From: Paraburkholderia sp. NMBU_R16
Lineage (GTDB): Bacteria > Pseudomonadota > Gammaproteobacteria > Burkholderiales > Burkholderiaceae
Reading direction: 5' to 3'
DNA length: 64,000 nucleotides
NCBI RefSeq assembly: GCF_013282575.1
Contig: NZ_JAAAYE010000002.1
Span: 124,001-188,000, forward strand
Shown: positions 26,985-36,789 of the stretch, one piece after another
Numbering within the stretch: the stretch's first letter is position 1
Layout of the letters: each line of letters starts with the position of its first letter
Program-made: the position numbers and the translations under genes
Notes under the pieces: model-generated
Seen by the model: the letters and a program-made list of their open reading frames with translations, nothing else
Told to the model about the DNA's origin: nothing
Database searches by the model: none

Positions 26985-27422
26985 ATGGGACTTATGCGCA
27001 AACTGAGCATGGCCGTGCTGCTTTCGGTCGCGGCGACCAGCGCCGTGTATGCCGAGGAAGTCGCATACAAGGCGACGCTGACAGCCTCGGCCGAGGTGCC
27101 GCCCACAACGAGCCCGGGCAAGGGTTCGGTCGACGCTACACTCGATACGGCGACAAAAGCATTCAAATGGACGGTCAGCTATGAAGGACTCACTGGGCCC
27201 GCGATGGCGGCGCACTTTCATGGGCCCGCGGCGGTCGGACAAAACGCAGCGCCCGTGATTCCGGTGAAAGTGCCGGAGGCGGCGTCCGGCAATGTGTCCG
27301 GAACGCAGACGCTGACCGATGCGCAGATCGCCGACCTTGAAAACGGCAAGTGGTACTTCAACGTACATACGGCGAAGAACAAGGGGGGCGAGATCCGCGG
27401 TCAACTGCTGCCGTCGCACTGA
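26985..27422 (+). CDS. exported CHRD-domain protein
   Basis: A 145-residue exported protein. The signal peptide (residues 1-23) ends VYAEE. The rest is one CHRD domain, with the hallmark MAAHFHGPA (about residue 77), the GNVSGTQTLTDAQIADLENGKWYFNVHT segment and the closing GGEIRGQL. The role of bacterial CHRD proteins is not established. They are small beta-rich periplasmic or secreted proteins. The ATG has AAAGGAGAA upstream. The esterase gene begins 11 bp after the stop. Confidence 0.88.
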   Translation: MGLMRKLSMAVLLSVAATSAVYAEEVAYKATLTASAEVPPTTSPGKGSVDATLDTATKAFKWTVSYEGLTGPAMAAHFHGPAAVGQNAAPVIPVKVPEAASGNVSGTQTLTDAQIADLENGKWYFNVHTAKNKGGEIRGQLLPSH

Positions 27423-27433
27423 GCGGTGAATCC

Positions 27434-28396
27434 GTGAGCTGGCAAAGCCGGGTCGCCTGCTGGCTTCTCGAACGGCAGTTTCGTCCGGAGACCGAAAACC
27501 CCCATGCGAGCGTGGAGCGCGCGCGGGCCAGGACGGCCGCGCGTATATGGTCGCCGCGCGTACCGGCCGGGTGGCGCTTCATCGACAGCAGCGGGCGAAA
27601 CCGCGCGCCGCTTGCTGGGGAATGGCTCGAGCCGATCGCGGATATGGCGCGCGCCGCACCGCTGCGCACACTGCTTTACCTGCATGGCGGAGGGTACTAC
27701 TTCTGCTCGCCCAGCTCGCATCGGTCGCTCGTGTTTCCGCTCGCGGTGCACACCGGTGCCCGCACGTTTTCTCTCGACTATCGGCTCGCACCGGAGCACC
27801 CGTTTCCGGCAGCGCTCGACGATGCGCTCGCAGCGTATCGGCAATTGGTCCAGGACGGCACACCGCCGGAGTCGATCGTCGTGGCCGGCGATTCGGCCGG
27901 CGGCGGCCTCGCGCTGGCGCTGCTCGTGGCGCTGCGCGATGCCGGCGATGCGTTGCCCGCGGCGGGCTTGCTGTTTTCTCCGTGGACCGACCTCGCCGCG
28001 ACAGGCGCGACGCTCGTCAGCAACGACGGTCTGGATCCGATGTTCCGGGGCGCGGCCATTGCGCGCGCGGCCCGGTTCTATCTCGGCGCGACGAGCCCCA
28101 CGCATCCTTACGCCTCGCCGCTCTACGCCGATCTGACGGGCCTGCCGCCCTTGCTGATCCAGGTCGGCAGCACGGAGGTGCTGCTCGATGATGCCCGGCG
28201 GGTGGCCGAGCGGGCGCGGGCGGTGCAAGTCGAAGTGGATTTCGAAATCTGGCCGAAGATGCCGCATGTCTGGCAATTGTTCGTGCCGTTCATCCCCGAG
28301 GGGCGCGCGGCGCTCGAGCGGGCTGCCGCGTTCGCGCGCCGCCACGCGAAGGCGTGCCGCGTTCAGCCGCGTGCCGAGCGTTCGATCGCCTCGTAG
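27434..28396 (+). CDS. alpha/beta hydrolase, HSL-type esterase
   Basis: A 320-residue cytosolic esterase or lipase of the hormone-sensitive-lipase (family IV) group. The oxyanion-hole motif HGGG is at residues 84-87, the nucleophile motif GDSAG at 152-156 (Ser154), an Asp/Glu region lies in STEVLLDDARR (about 245), and the His is in the MPHVWQ segment (about 278). The start is GTG at 27434, 11 bp after the CHRD stop, with AGCGGTG upstream. Its 3' end overlaps the convergent EcsC gene by 34 bp. Substrate unknown. Confidence 0.87.
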   Translation: MSWQSRVACWLLERQFRPETENPHASVERARARTAARIWSPRVPAGWRFIDSSGRNRAPLAGEWLEPIADMARAAPLRTLLYLHGGGYYFCSPSSHRSLVFPLAVHTGARTFSLDYRLAPEHPFPAALDDALAAYRQLVQDGTPPESIVVAGDSAGGGLALALLVALRDAGDALPAAGLLFSPWTDLAATGATLVSNDGLDPMFRGAAIARAARFYLGATSPTHPYASPLYADLTGLPPLLIQVGSTEVLLDDARRVAERARAVQVEVDFEIWPKMPHVWQLFVPFIPEGRAALERAAAFARRHAKACRVQPRAERSIAS

Positions 28397-29214
28397 GCGA
28401 GGCGCACCGCGTCGGTGCCGTATTGACGTTCGAGGCGGCGTACCGTGAAATGACCGTGGGCTGTCTGCTGAAAGTGATCGATGAAGGCCGTATTGACGAG
28501 TGCGCCGAGCACTGCGCCGATGGCCGGAATCGACTTGGCCGCGACCTGTTCGCTGACCTGCACCGAAAAGCGCGCGGCAATCGCATTGGTGAGCCTCATC
28601 AGCGCGGACGCGCCGTGCGCCGCGGCCCCTTTCGACGCCAACTCGGACGACGCTTTCGAGATCGCCTGCGCGAGCGCGCCGCGTGCGATGAAATAGCCGA
28701 AATCGGCATCCTCGTCGGTGCTGGCGTGCCGCGCCGCACCGCCGCCCAGCCCGAAAACCGATAAACATTGGAGCCGCGTTTCGGCCGAGTTCAAGTCTTC
28801 CCCTTCGCTGCGCGCGATGTCGCAGATCGAGCGAAACATGAGGGCCGTCGTCACCGGCAACTCTGCCGGCAGCGCCACGAGGCCGAATGCGCCGCCGGCC
28901 GCGCCGGTCGTCGCTACGGCCACCTTGTGCCAGATGTCACGCGCGGGGCGCAGCGGCCCGGGCGCACTCCGCCCTGGTTTGGGGACGCTCGCCAGCGCCA
29001 CGTGAAGGCATTTTTCGAGCGCCGCGCGCGTCGCGGCGGCTACCGTATCGTGCGCCGCCGCCGGCAGACGCTCGATCAGCCGCTCGATCGGGGCGCCGAC
29101 GGCAGCGGCAAGCTTCATTGCAAGCGGCTGGCGCTCCAACGCTTCCTTCGCGCGCGTCAAAGCGGCGCGGTCGTCTTCAGTCAGCGTTGTAGCAGTGATT
29201 GGAATCGTTTTCAT
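28363..29214 (-). CDS. EcsC family protein
   Basis: A 283-residue protein of the EcsC family, whose Bacillus member is the third gene of the ecs ABC locus. Its biochemical role is not known. Two hydrophobic, Ala/Gly-rich stretches (about 95-130, GAAGGAFGLVALPAELPVTTALMFRSI, and about 215-245) suggest membrane association. I chose the ATG at 29214 (product MKTIPITAT). An in-frame start at 29370 would reach into the promoter region of the divergent MFS gene. The 3' end overlaps the convergent esterase gene by 34 bp. Confidence 0.85.
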   Translation of the reverse strand: MKTIPITATTLTEDDRAALTRAKEALERQPLAMKLAAAVGAPIERLIERLPAAAHDTVAAATRAALEKCLHVALASVPKPGRSAPGPLRPARDIWHKVAVATTGAAGGAFGLVALPAELPVTTALMFRSICDIARSEGEDLNSAETRLQCLSVFGLGGGAARHASTDEDADFGYFIARGALAQAISKASSELASKGAAAHGASALMRLTNAIAARFSVQVSEQVAAKSIPAIGAVLGALVNTAFIDHFQQTAHGHFTVRRLERQYGTDAVRLAYEAIERSARG

Positions 29215-29343
29215 CGTCAGAAGAACTCGCTCGAATACGAAACGGCCCGCGCAAGCGGTGGTCCGCACGCTCGCCAGCGCCGTCGCCTGCCTCATGCTAG
29301 CATTACGATATCTTTGACGGCTCAACGATTGTATCGACAAAAA

Positions 29344-30939
29344 ATGGCTGTCCATACCGCCGCTCATCATTCCCGTGCGCAGGTACTGCCGTTTCGTGAG
29401 TCGTTGCTCGCGATGCTCGGCATCTCTTTCGTGACCATGCTCGTCGCGTTCGATCAGACAGTGGTCGGCACGGCTTTGCCCACCATCGTGGCCGAACTCA
29501 AAGGCTTCGAACTCTACGCGTGGGTGGCCACGTCGTATCTGCTCACCTCGGTCATCACCGTCCCGATCTTCGGCCGGCTCGGCGACTATTACGGGCGCAA
29601 GCCTTTCGTCCTTGTATCGATCGCGCTTTTCACCGGCGCGTCGGCGCTATGCGGCGCGGCCAACAGCATGCTGTTCCTCGTGCTCGCGCGAGGCCTGCAG
29701 GGCGTTGGCGGCGGCATGCTCGTCGGCACCGCGTTCGCCTGTATCGCCGATCTTTTCCCCGATTCGGTCGTGCGCCTGCGCTGGCAGGTCATGATGAGTT
29801 CGGCCTTCGGGATTGCGAATGCCATCGGCCCTTCGCTCGGTGGCTTTCTCACGCAGTACTGGGGATGGCGGTGGGCGTTCTTAGTGAATCTGCCCGTCGG
29901 GTTGCTCTCGCTCGTCTTCGTGTGGCGCTATTTGCCGCATCTCCGGCATATGGCGCATACCGCACGCGTGCGGCTCGATTGGATCGGGGCGCTTTTGATT
30001 GCCGTTGCGCTCAGCGCGCTGCAGCTTTTCGTCGAATGGGGCGCGCACGATGGATTCACGCCGAGCGTCGTCGCGCTGGCAGTGGTGGGCCTCGGCTCAG
30101 CGGTTGGCTTGCTGAAGTGGGAACGCTCGAACGCCCAACCGATCCTTCCGCTCGACATGTTCCGCAATCGCTCGCTGGCCGCACTGTTCTCGCTTTCGGT
30201 GCTCGGCGGCTTTTCGATGTTTTCGCTGCTGTTCTATGCGCCGCTGTTGCTGCAAGGCGGCTTCGGCCTTTCGCCGCGCGATGCCGGTCTCGTCGTCACG
30301 CCGTTGGTCGTGTTCATCACGATCGGCAGCATCGTGAATGGGCGGGTCGTCACGCGCGTTCGCAATCCGAATACGATGCTCTACGCGGGCTTCATGCTCA
30401 TTGCACTGGCGTGTTTGGGCACCGTGCTCGCCACGCGCACCATGCCGCACGCAGTACTGATGGCATTCATGATGGCGGGCGGGCTCGGCTTGGGCTTCGT
30501 GCTGCCGAACCTGACGGTGTTCGCGCAACAGACCGCGGGCCGCGAGCATCTCGGGATCGCGACGGCGCTTTTGCAGTCGTTGCGCATGATCGGGGGTATG
30601 ATCGGCACCGCATTCACGGGGACGCTCGTCACGCGGATGTACGAGCATGGCGTGCGCGACGCGCTTGCGACGGACCGTGCTACGGAATGGATCGCTCGAT
30701 TTCGCGATCCGCAGATCCTCGTGAATATCGATGCTCAGCGCTCGCTCGCGCGAGAGCTGGCCGTTCGAGGCTTCGATGGCGCTGCGTTGATCGAAGCTTC
30801 GCGCGAGGCGCTCGTCGCAGCCATCCATGCCGGCATTGCCGTCGCACTGGTGGTCGCCGTATTTTCGATCTGGCAGTGCCGGCGCGTGCCGCGCATCAAG
30901 ATTACGAGGGCCGCCGAGCCGGTGCCCGCCGCAGAGTGA
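29344..30939 (+). CDS. DHA2 family MFS drug exporter (EmrB/QacA type)
   Basis: A 531-residue, 14-helix proton-driven multidrug exporter. Motif D1-like FDQTVVGTALPTI is in helix 1, motif A GRLGDYYGRKP follows helix 2, and motif C-like GIANAIGPSLGGFL is in helix 5, all typical of the DHA2 family. The ATG at 29344 lies 130 bp from the divergent EcsC start. The marR-type gene follows after 25 bp, so the exporter and its regulator form an operon. Confidence 0.9.
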   Translation: MAVHTAAHHSRAQVLPFRESLLAMLGISFVTMLVAFDQTVVGTALPTIVAELKGFELYAWVATSYLLTSVITVPIFGRLGDYYGRKPFVLVSIALFTGASALCGAANSMLFLVLARGLQGVGGGMLVGTAFACIADLFPDSVVRLRWQVMMSSAFGIANAIGPSLGGFLTQYWGWRWAFLVNLPVGLLSLVFVWRYLPHLRHMAHTARVRLDWIGALLIAVALSALQLFVEWGAHDGFTPSVVALAVVGLGSAVGLLKWERSNAQPILPLDMFRNRSLAALFSLSVLGGFSMFSLLFYAPLLLQGGFGLSPRDAGLVVTPLVVFITIGSIVNGRVVTRVRNPNTMLYAGFMLIALACLGTVLATRTMPHAVLMAFMMAGGLGLGFVLPNLTVFAQQTAGREHLGIATALLQSLRMIGGMIGTAFTGTLVTRMYEHGVRDALATDRATEWIARFRDPQILVNIDAQRSLARELAVRGFDGAALIEASREALVAAIHAGIAVALVVAVFSIWQCRRVPRIKITRAAEPVPAAE

Positions 30940-30964
30940 ATTTGGAAGTCAGCCACCACGCCCC

Positions 30965-31435
30965 ATGGAAGAACACGATTACGTCGCCACCGTCCAGCAA
31001 TTCGGGCGGACCTACCGCGCATTCATGTCCGCGTTCGAAGCGCAAGTCGGGCATCCGATGACGCGTTGGCGGATCTTGCGCGCGCTGGCGTCGGACGAAG
31101 GGGAGTGGTCGCAAAAGCGGCTCGTCGAACAACTCCGTATCGATCCGGGCGCGCTCACGCGGCAATTGAAGGCACTCGAACTGCTCGGCTGGGTCGCGCG
31201 CAGCACCGATGCGCGCGACAACCGCATCACCAACGTCGTGCTGACGCGCGCGGGTGCCGCCGCCGTCGACGAGAGCCTGCCGCGGCGCAACGCGTTCTTG
31301 CGCGAGACGATGGGAGCGCTACCCGCCGACGCGCGAGCCGCGCTGTCGTCGGCGCTGTGCCAACTCGAAGCGCGCATCGCACAAACCGTCGAACCGGCTC
31401 AAAAGCAGGTCTCCACGACCTCCGTCACACGATAG
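30965..31435 (+). CDS. MarR family transcriptional regulator
   Basis: A 156-residue winged-helix regulator. The DNA-binding core covers about residues 40-100 (KRLVEQLRIDPGALTRQLKALELLGWVAR, then the wing DARDNRITNVVLT). It probably represses the adjacent DHA2 exporter gene in response to a toxic ligand, as is usual for such pairs. The ATG at 30965 follows the exporter stop by 25 bp. The 3' end overlaps the convergent deaminase gene by 37 bp. Confidence 0.9.
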   Translation: MEEHDYVATVQQFGRTYRAFMSAFEAQVGHPMTRWRILRALASDEGEWSQKRLVEQLRIDPGALTRQLKALELLGWVARSTDARDNRITNVVLTRAGAAAVDESLPRRNAFLRETMGALPADARAALSSALCQLEARIAQTVEPAQKQVSTTSVTR

Positions 31436-32673
31436 TCGGCGTCGACGACGAGGATTTGCCGCCATTTGTCGAACGTCAGGCATGGATGCGAGATGTCGAA
31501 TGCAAGCATGTCGCCCACTTTGAGGTCGGTACCCGGCGCAATGCGCAGGTAGGCATGCTGATCCATCATGTTCGTGACTTCGAAGCCTTCCTCGAGCGCG
31601 ATGTCGCGCGGTGCCTGTGTTCCCGGGCGGTAGTGGCGCGCGGCAACAGGCGCGCCCGCATCGAACGCCGTATCGCGTTTGCCGAAGCCGACGATCGCGC
31701 GATCAGGTTCGGGAATCGATTGCACGTAGGCCCACAGCTGCAGCGCGGGCAGCAACGCTTGCCCCATTTTGCGGGCAATCGGGTTGCGCGCGAGTACACC
31801 CGCCTGGGCTTTCGCATAGACGCCGGCATCGTGCGTCAGATAGCAGCCGGGGCGCAACACCACTTCGACGCGTCCGCTGGCCGATTCGTGGGCGAACTCT
31901 TCGGCCACGACGTCGTACCATGCCGAGCCCGCGCCCGAGAGAATGGCCGGCGTGCGGGCGAACCGTCCTTGCGCCGCGAGCAGGCGGGTCGTATCGAGCG
32001 CTCGGCGCAAGAACGCGCGCACGGCTTGCTCGTCGGCGAGAATGCCCTCGTAGAGTTCGACGCCCGCGAGCTTGACCGTATCGGCGTTGCGCTCGAGCGC
32101 GGCCAATACGGCGTCGCGCTGTACATCGTCACGCACGCCCGTACGTCCTCGGGGCACGCCCAGCTCCAGCAGCACCGGGAGCGGCTTACGCACGGAGCGG
32201 AAGAACGCGCCCAGCTGATCGACACCGTCGGCTGAATCGACGAGGCAGAAAAACTCGAAATCCGGATCGGTCAACAGCTCGGCGATCATGGCCATATTGC
32301 GTCGCCCGACAAGCTGGTTCGCCATCAGCACGCGCTGCACACCCGCCGCATAGGCCGCGCGCGTCTGGTGCGCGGTGGCGAGCGTAATGCCCCAGGCGCC
32401 CGCGGCTAGCTGGCGGCGAAAGAGCTGCGGCGCCATCGTCGTTTTGCCGTGCGGCGCGAGCTTCACGCCGTATTCGGCCATGAAGGCCTGCATCCATCTG
32501 AGGTTGTGCTCCATGCGCTCGGCGCGCAACACCGCGGCGGGCAGGCTCACGTCCTCGGCCAACAGATTCCACTCGAGGTTGACAGCCTGGTTCAGCGGCA
32601 CGCTGGCGCTCGGCACGGCGCCGAGCCCCTTGCCGTAAGGGTCGATCGTGGCGGTTTGGTAGGCGATTTTCAT
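31399..32673 (-). CDS. PLP-dependent amino acid deaminase (D-serine dehydratase-like, alanine racemase fold)
   Basis: A 424-residue fold-type III PLP enzyme. The N-terminal alanine racemase-like barrel carries the PLP lysine in LAPHGKTTMAPQLF (about residue 72), and the C-terminal D-serine dehydratase-like domain has AFDISHPCLTFDKW with the likely zinc-binding His and Cys. Relatives deaminate D-serine, D-threonine or 3-hydroxyaspartate, and the substrate is not deducible. The ATG at 32673 has AGGA upstream. It is divergent from a D-aminoacylase with about 200 bp between, which supports a D-amino-acid role. Confidence 0.88.
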   Translation of the reverse strand: MKIAYQTATIDPYGKGLGAVPSASVPLNQAVNLEWNLLAEDVSLPAAVLRAERMEHNLRWMQAFMAEYGVKLAPHGKTTMAPQLFRRQLAAGAWGITLATAHQTRAAYAAGVQRVLMANQLVGRRNMAMIAELLTDPDFEFFCLVDSADGVDQLGAFFRSVRKPLPVLLELGVPRGRTGVRDDVQRDAVLAALERNADTVKLAGVELYEGILADEQAVRAFLRRALDTTRLLAAQGRFARTPAILSGAGSAWYDVVAEEFAHESASGRVEVVLRPGCYLTHDAGVYAKAQAGVLARNPIARKMGQALLPALQLWAYVQSIPEPDRAIVGFGKRDTAFDAGAPVAARHYRPGTQAPRDIALEEGFEVTNMMDQHAYLRIAPGTDLKVGDMLAFDISHPCLTFDKWRQILVVDADYRVTEVVETCF

Positions 32674-32874
32674 GGCGATCCTGGTGGAGCGTTGCGAATG
32701 CGGCGCTGGCATGGATCCAGGCAGGCCGCTCAGACGCCGATGGTACGAGGCCGGCCGGCCATCCGCCAGCGGAAACGGCCGCATTGCGTGCATCGGGCGT
32801 AATGGTCGAGTACGATCGTGCGCATGGCGCGCCCGTGTCCCTGCCGGCGCCGCATCCGCTGTAGGAGCTCGTGC

Positions 32875-34359
32875 ATGCATTCCCATCCTGAAGCCGCAGA
32901 TACGCTGATCCTCGGCGCGATGCTTTACGACGGCACCGGCAACCCGCCCGTCGAGCGCGACGTGGCCGTGCGCGACGGCCGGATCGCCGCGATCGGCAAC
33001 CTGTCGAACTGGGTTGCCGAGGAGTTCGTCGAAGCCGAAGGGCGCGCGCTGGCGCCCGGTTTCATCGACGTGCATACGCACGACGACATCCACGCGATCC
33101 GCTCGCCGCAGATGCTGCCCAAGCTGACGCAGGGCGTGACGACGGTGATCGTCGGCAATTGCGGCATCAGCGCTTCGCCCGTCACGCTCGCGGGCGATCC
33201 GCCCGACCCGATGAACCTGCTCGGCGGCGCCGACGCCTTTTGCTATCCGAGTTTCGCGGCCTACCGCGCCGCCGTCGATGCGGCGCGGCCTGCGGTCAAT
33301 GTCGCGGCGCTGGTCGGTCATACCGCGCTGCGCAACAATCACATGGACCGGCTCGATCGCGCCGCCTCGCAAGAAGAGCTCGCGGCGATGCGCGCGCAGC
33401 TCGAAGAAGCACTTGCACATGGCGCGCTCGGCCTGAGTTCCGGGCTCGCGTATGGGTCGGCCAATGCGGCCCCGACCGAAGAGGTGATGGCGCTCGCCGA
33501 GCCGCTCGCGGCGGCCGGCGCGATCTACACGACGCATATGCGCAGCGAGTTCGACGCGATCCTCGATGCATTCGACGAAGCCTGCCGCATCGGCCGGCAT
33601 GCGCGCGTGCCGGTGGTCATCTCGCACCTGAAATGCGCGGGCCCGCGCAACTGGGGCCGCAGCAAAGAAGTCCTCGCTTCGTTCGACTCCGCACGGCGCT
33701 TGCAGCCGATCGGTTGCGACTGTTATCCGTACGATCGCAGCTCCACGACGCTCGACCTCGCGCAGGTGACGGGCGATATCGAGATCACGGTGACGTGGTC
33801 GACGCCGCATCCGGAGCAGGCGGGCAAGCGCGTGTCGGCAATCGCGCGCGAATGGGGTGTCAGCGAACGGGAAGCGGCTGCGCGCCTGCAACCGGCGGGC
33901 GCCGTCTATCACAACATGTCGGAGGACGACGTGCGCCGGATTCTGTCGCATCCGGCAACGATGATCGGCTCGGACGGGTTACCGAACGATCCCCTGCCGC
34001 ATCCGCGTCTATGGGGCGCATTTCCGCGCGTGCTCGGCCATTACGCGCGCGACGAGCAACTGCTGCCGCTCGAGGAGGCCGTTCGCAAGATGACCGGTCT
34101 TCCGGCTCGGCGCTTCGGTCTCGAGGGGCGCGGCGAAGTGCGGCGCGGCGCGCACGCCGACCTCGTGCTGTTCGATCCCGCGCGCGTGCTCGACGCGGCG
34201 ACGTTCGAGCGTCCGCAGCAGGCTGCCGTCGGGATCGACGCGGTCTGGGTCAACGGCGTTGCAAGCTATCGCGGCGGCGAGCCGACCGGGGAGCGGGCCG
34301 GCTGCTTCGTCGCACGTGGTCCGAGGGCGAGCGGCGACGACGCGCCGCAGGCCTTCTAA
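32875..34359 (+). CDS. N-acyl-D-amino-acid deacylase (D-aminoacylase)
   Basis: A 494-residue amidohydrolase-superfamily enzyme that releases D-amino acids from their N-acyl forms. The metal site DVHTHDD is at about residues 67-73, and a conserved NCG (VGNCGISASP) and SGLAYG lie further on. The later barrel segments HMRSE and VVISHLKCAG and the terminal metal-site SDGLPNDPLPHPR fit the D-aminoacylase group. The ATG at 32875 has TAGGAG 7 bp upstream; an in-frame start at 32818 is Arg/Cys-rich and rejected. It is divergent from the PLP deaminase, which could consume the D-amino acid it frees. Confidence 0.9.
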   Translation: MHSHPEAADTLILGAMLYDGTGNPPVERDVAVRDGRIAAIGNLSNWVAEEFVEAEGRALAPGFIDVHTHDDIHAIRSPQMLPKLTQGVTTVIVGNCGISASPVTLAGDPPDPMNLLGGADAFCYPSFAAYRAAVDAARPAVNVAALVGHTALRNNHMDRLDRAASQEELAAMRAQLEEALAHGALGLSSGLAYGSANAAPTEEVMALAEPLAAAGAIYTTHMRSEFDAILDAFDEACRIGRHARVPVVISHLKCAGPRNWGRSKEVLASFDSARRLQPIGCDCYPYDRSSTTLDLAQVTGDIEITVTWSTPHPEQAGKRVSAIAREWGVSEREAAARLQPAGAVYHNMSEDDVRRILSHPATMIGSDGLPNDPLPHPRLWGAFPRVLGHYARDEQLLPLEEAVRKMTGLPARRFGLEGRGEVRRGAHADLVLFDPARVLDAATFERPQQAAVGIDAVWVNGVASYRGGEPTGERAGCFVARGPRASGDDAPQAF

Positions 34360-34393
34360 GCGCCGGGCGCCGCAGACCCTCTAAGCGCCGGCG

Positions 34394-35218
34394 TCACTGC
34401 CGCGCGGTGCGCGCATTGTCCGGCATCGGCTGGTTGTAGTTGGTACGAAACGGATTGATGTCGAGCCCGCCGCGGCGCGTATAGCGCGCATAGACGGCGA
34501 GCTTGACGGGCCGGCATTCGCGCAGGATGTCGACGAAGATGCGCTCGACGCACTGCTCGTGAAACCCCGTGTGATTGCGATACGAGATGATGTAGCGCAA
34601 GAGCCCGGCGTGATCGATCTGTGGTCCGACGTAATGAATCTGGAGGCTGCCCCAGTCCGGCTGGCCCGTGACCGGGCAATTCGATTTCAGCAGATTCGAG
34701 ACGAGCGTTTCTTCGACCGGCGCTTCACCATGCGCTGCGCTCAGCAGCGCGGGCTCGGGATGATAGACGTCGGCTTCGAGATCGAGCCTGTCGAGCGAGA
34801 GCCCGTCGAGTTCGTCGAGCGCGAGCTTGTGGAACTCCGCCGGTGTGGCGAGACGCACCGACACGCTCGCGCCGCAGGCCGCCGATACGTCGCGCTTGAG
34901 CATGTCGCGCAAGGCATCGGCGGATTCGATGCGGGTTTGCGCGAACGATCCCAGATAGAGCTTGAACGACTTCGATTCGACGATGTTCGGCGATTCGGCC
35001 GGCACGAGAAACGTCGCGATGGCGATTTGCGGCTTGCCGCGCGCGTTGAGCCACGAAAGCTCGTAGGCGTTCCAGATGTCCGTGCCGAAAAACGGCAACT
35101 GCGCGCCGATGCCGATCGCCTCGCGCGCGAGCGCGCGAGCGATCGGAAACAACAGCGACGAATCGTACTGTTCGGTATACGCGGCCGGTTTGCCCAGCGG
35201 CGATTGTTCGGGAGTCAT
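34394..35218 (-). CDS. queF: NADPH-dependent 7-cyano-7-deazaguanine reductase
   Basis: Reduces preQ0 to preQ1 in queuosine tRNA modification. It has 274 residues, the long (bimodular YqfN/QueF) bacterial type. The active-site region [11 protein letters not shown] (about residue 185) contains the catalytic Cys, and an [12 protein letters not shown] segment marks the T-fold substrate site. The ATG at 35218 has TCGGGAG upstream. It follows ilvA on the same strand after a 41-bp gap. A longer in-frame extension is rejected because it covers ilvA codons in another frame. Confidence 0.95.
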   Translation of the reverse strand: MTPEQSPLGKPAAYTEQYDSSLLFPIARALAREAIGIGAQLPFFGTDIWNAYELSWLNARGKPQIAIATFLVPAESPNIVESKSFKLYLGSFAQTRIESADALRDMLKRDVSAACGASVSVRLATPAEFHKLALDELDGLSLDRLDLEADVYHPEPALLSAAHGEAPVEETLVSNLLKSNCPVTGQPDWGSLQIHYVGPQIDHAGLLRYIISYRNHTGFHEQCVERIFVDILRECRPVKLAVYARYTRRGGLDINPFRTNYNQPMPDNARTARQ

Positions 35219-35259
35219 GGCGATGCTCGATACACGGTGCCCGGCACGCGAAAGCGCGC

Positions 35260-36789
35260 TCAGGCCAGAAACAGGCGATAAACGGGGTTGCTGCTCTCGT
35301 CCCAATACGGATACCCGAGCGTCGACAAAAAGCGCACGAACGCCTCGTTGTCCGCAACGGGTACCTGGATACCGACCAGGATCGAGCTGTAGTCCGCGCC
35401 CTGGTTCCGGTAGTGGAAAAGGCTGATGTTCCAGTCCGGCGCCATCGACGAGAGGAAGCGCATCAATGCGCCCGGGCGCTCCGGAAACTCGAAGCGAAAG
35501 AGGCGCTCGTCGTGCGCGAGCGGCGAGCGCCCGCCCACCATATAGCGGATGTGCTGCTTCGAGAGCTCGTCGTTGGTCAGGTCGACGGTGGCGAAGCCGT
35601 GCGCCTCGAACGCGCGCGCAATGGCGGCCGATTCGTCGCGGCTTTTGATCTGCACGCCGACGAAGATATGAGCGGCGCTCGCGTCGGCGATGCGGTAGTT
35701 GAATTCGGTGACGCTGCGCTCGCCGACGAGTTCGCAAAAGCGCTTGAAGCTGCCGCGTTCCTCGGGAATCGTGACGGCGAAGACGGCTTCGCGCGCCTCG
35801 CCGACTTCGGCACGCTCGGCGACGAAACGCATGCGGTCGAAATTCATGTTCGCGCCCGACGTGACGGCGACGAGCGTTTCGTTTTCGATGCCGGTGCGCT
35901 CGGCGTATTGCTTGGCGCCCGCAACGGCGAGGGCGCCAGCCGGCTCGAGCAGGCTGCGCGTATCCTGGAAGACGTCTTTGATGGCGGCGCAAAGCGCATC
36001 GGTATTCACGATGAGAACGTCGTCGAGATACTCGCGGCACAGCCGGAACGTCTCGGTTCCGACGAGCTTGACGGCGGTGCCGTCCGAAAAGAGCCCGACT
36101 TCGGCGAGCGTGACGCGCTCGGACGCCTTGATCGACTGCGCCATGGCGCACGAATCCTCGGTCTGCACGCCGATCACCTTGATTTCGGGACGTACCGCTT
36201 TGACATAGGCCGCTACGCCCGCCGCGAGACCGCCGCCGCCGATCGGCACGAAGATCGCGTAAATGGGCGCCTGGTGCTGGCTCAGGATTTCCATGGCGAT
36301 CGTGCCCTGGCCCGCGATCACATACGGGTCGTCGAACGGATGGACGAACGTCAATCCGCGCGCTTCCTGCATTTCGAGCGCATGCGCGTAGGCATCGCTA
36401 TACGATTCGCCGACTTGCACCACCTCGACGGTCGGGCCCCCGTGGGCGCGCACCGCGTCGACCTTCACCTGCGGCGTCGTGACGGGCACGACGATGACGG
36501 CCTTCACGCCGAGGCGCGCGGCCGAGTAGGCCACGCCTTGCGCATGGTTGCCGGCCGAGGCCGTAATGACGCCGCGTGCGCTCGCGTCGGTCGGAATATG
36601 GACCATCTTGTTGTAAGCGCCGCGCAGCTTGAACGAAAAGACCGGCTGGTTGTCCTCTCGCTTCAGATAGACGCGGTTCGCCAAGCGTGCCGAAAGGTTA
36701 CGCGCGGGTTCGAGTTCCGTTTCGCGCGCCACGTCGTAGACGCGGGCCGTGAGGATTTTTTTGAGGTAATCGTGGGACGAGGAGGTCAT
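35260..36789 (-). CDS. ilvA: threonine ammonia-lyase, biosynthetic
   Basis: Makes 2-oxobutanoate from L-threonine, the first step of isoleucine synthesis. It has 509 residues with the full regulatory part. The PLP lysine is in [11 protein letters not shown] (about residue 57), the glycine loop is in [10 protein letters not shown], and [12 protein letters not shown] follows. Two tandem ACT-like regulatory domains (about residues 330-410 and 425-505) bind isoleucine and valine. The ATG is at 36789. queF follows. Confidence 0.95.
   Translation of the reverse strand: MTSSSHDYLKKILTARVYDVARETELEPARNLSARLANRVYLKREDNQPVFSFKLRGAYNKMVHIPTDASARGVITASAGNHAQGVAYSAARLGVKAVIVVPVTTPQVKVDAVRAHGGPTVEVVQVGESYSDAYAHALEMQEARGLTFVHPFDDPYVIAGQGTIAMEILSQHQAPIYAIFVPIGGGGLAAGVAAYVKAVRPEIKVIGVQTEDSCAMAQSIKASERVTLAEVGLFSDGTAVKLVGTETFRLCREYLDDVLIVNTDALCAAIKDVFQDTRSLLEPAGALAVAGAKQYAERTGIENETLVAVTSGANMNFDRMRFVAERAEVGEAREAVFAVTIPEERGSFKRFCELVGERSVTEFNYRIADASAAHIFVGVQIKSRDESAAIARAFEAHGFATVDLTNDELSKQHIRYMVGGRSPLAHDERLFRFEFPERPGALMRFLSSMAPDWNISLFHYRNQGADYSSILVGIQVPVADNEAFVRFLSTLGYPYWDESSNPVYRLFLA

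Noticed and set aside
32674-33951. A long N-terminal extension of the PLP deaminase frame.
   Set aside because: It is antisense to the D-aminoacylase and Arg-rich. The family N-terminus and ribosome site support the ATG at 32673.
35219-36151. A long N-terminal extension of the queF frame.
   Set aside because: It overlaps ilvA on the same strand in another frame and has no similarity to anything recognised. queF has its own start at 35218.
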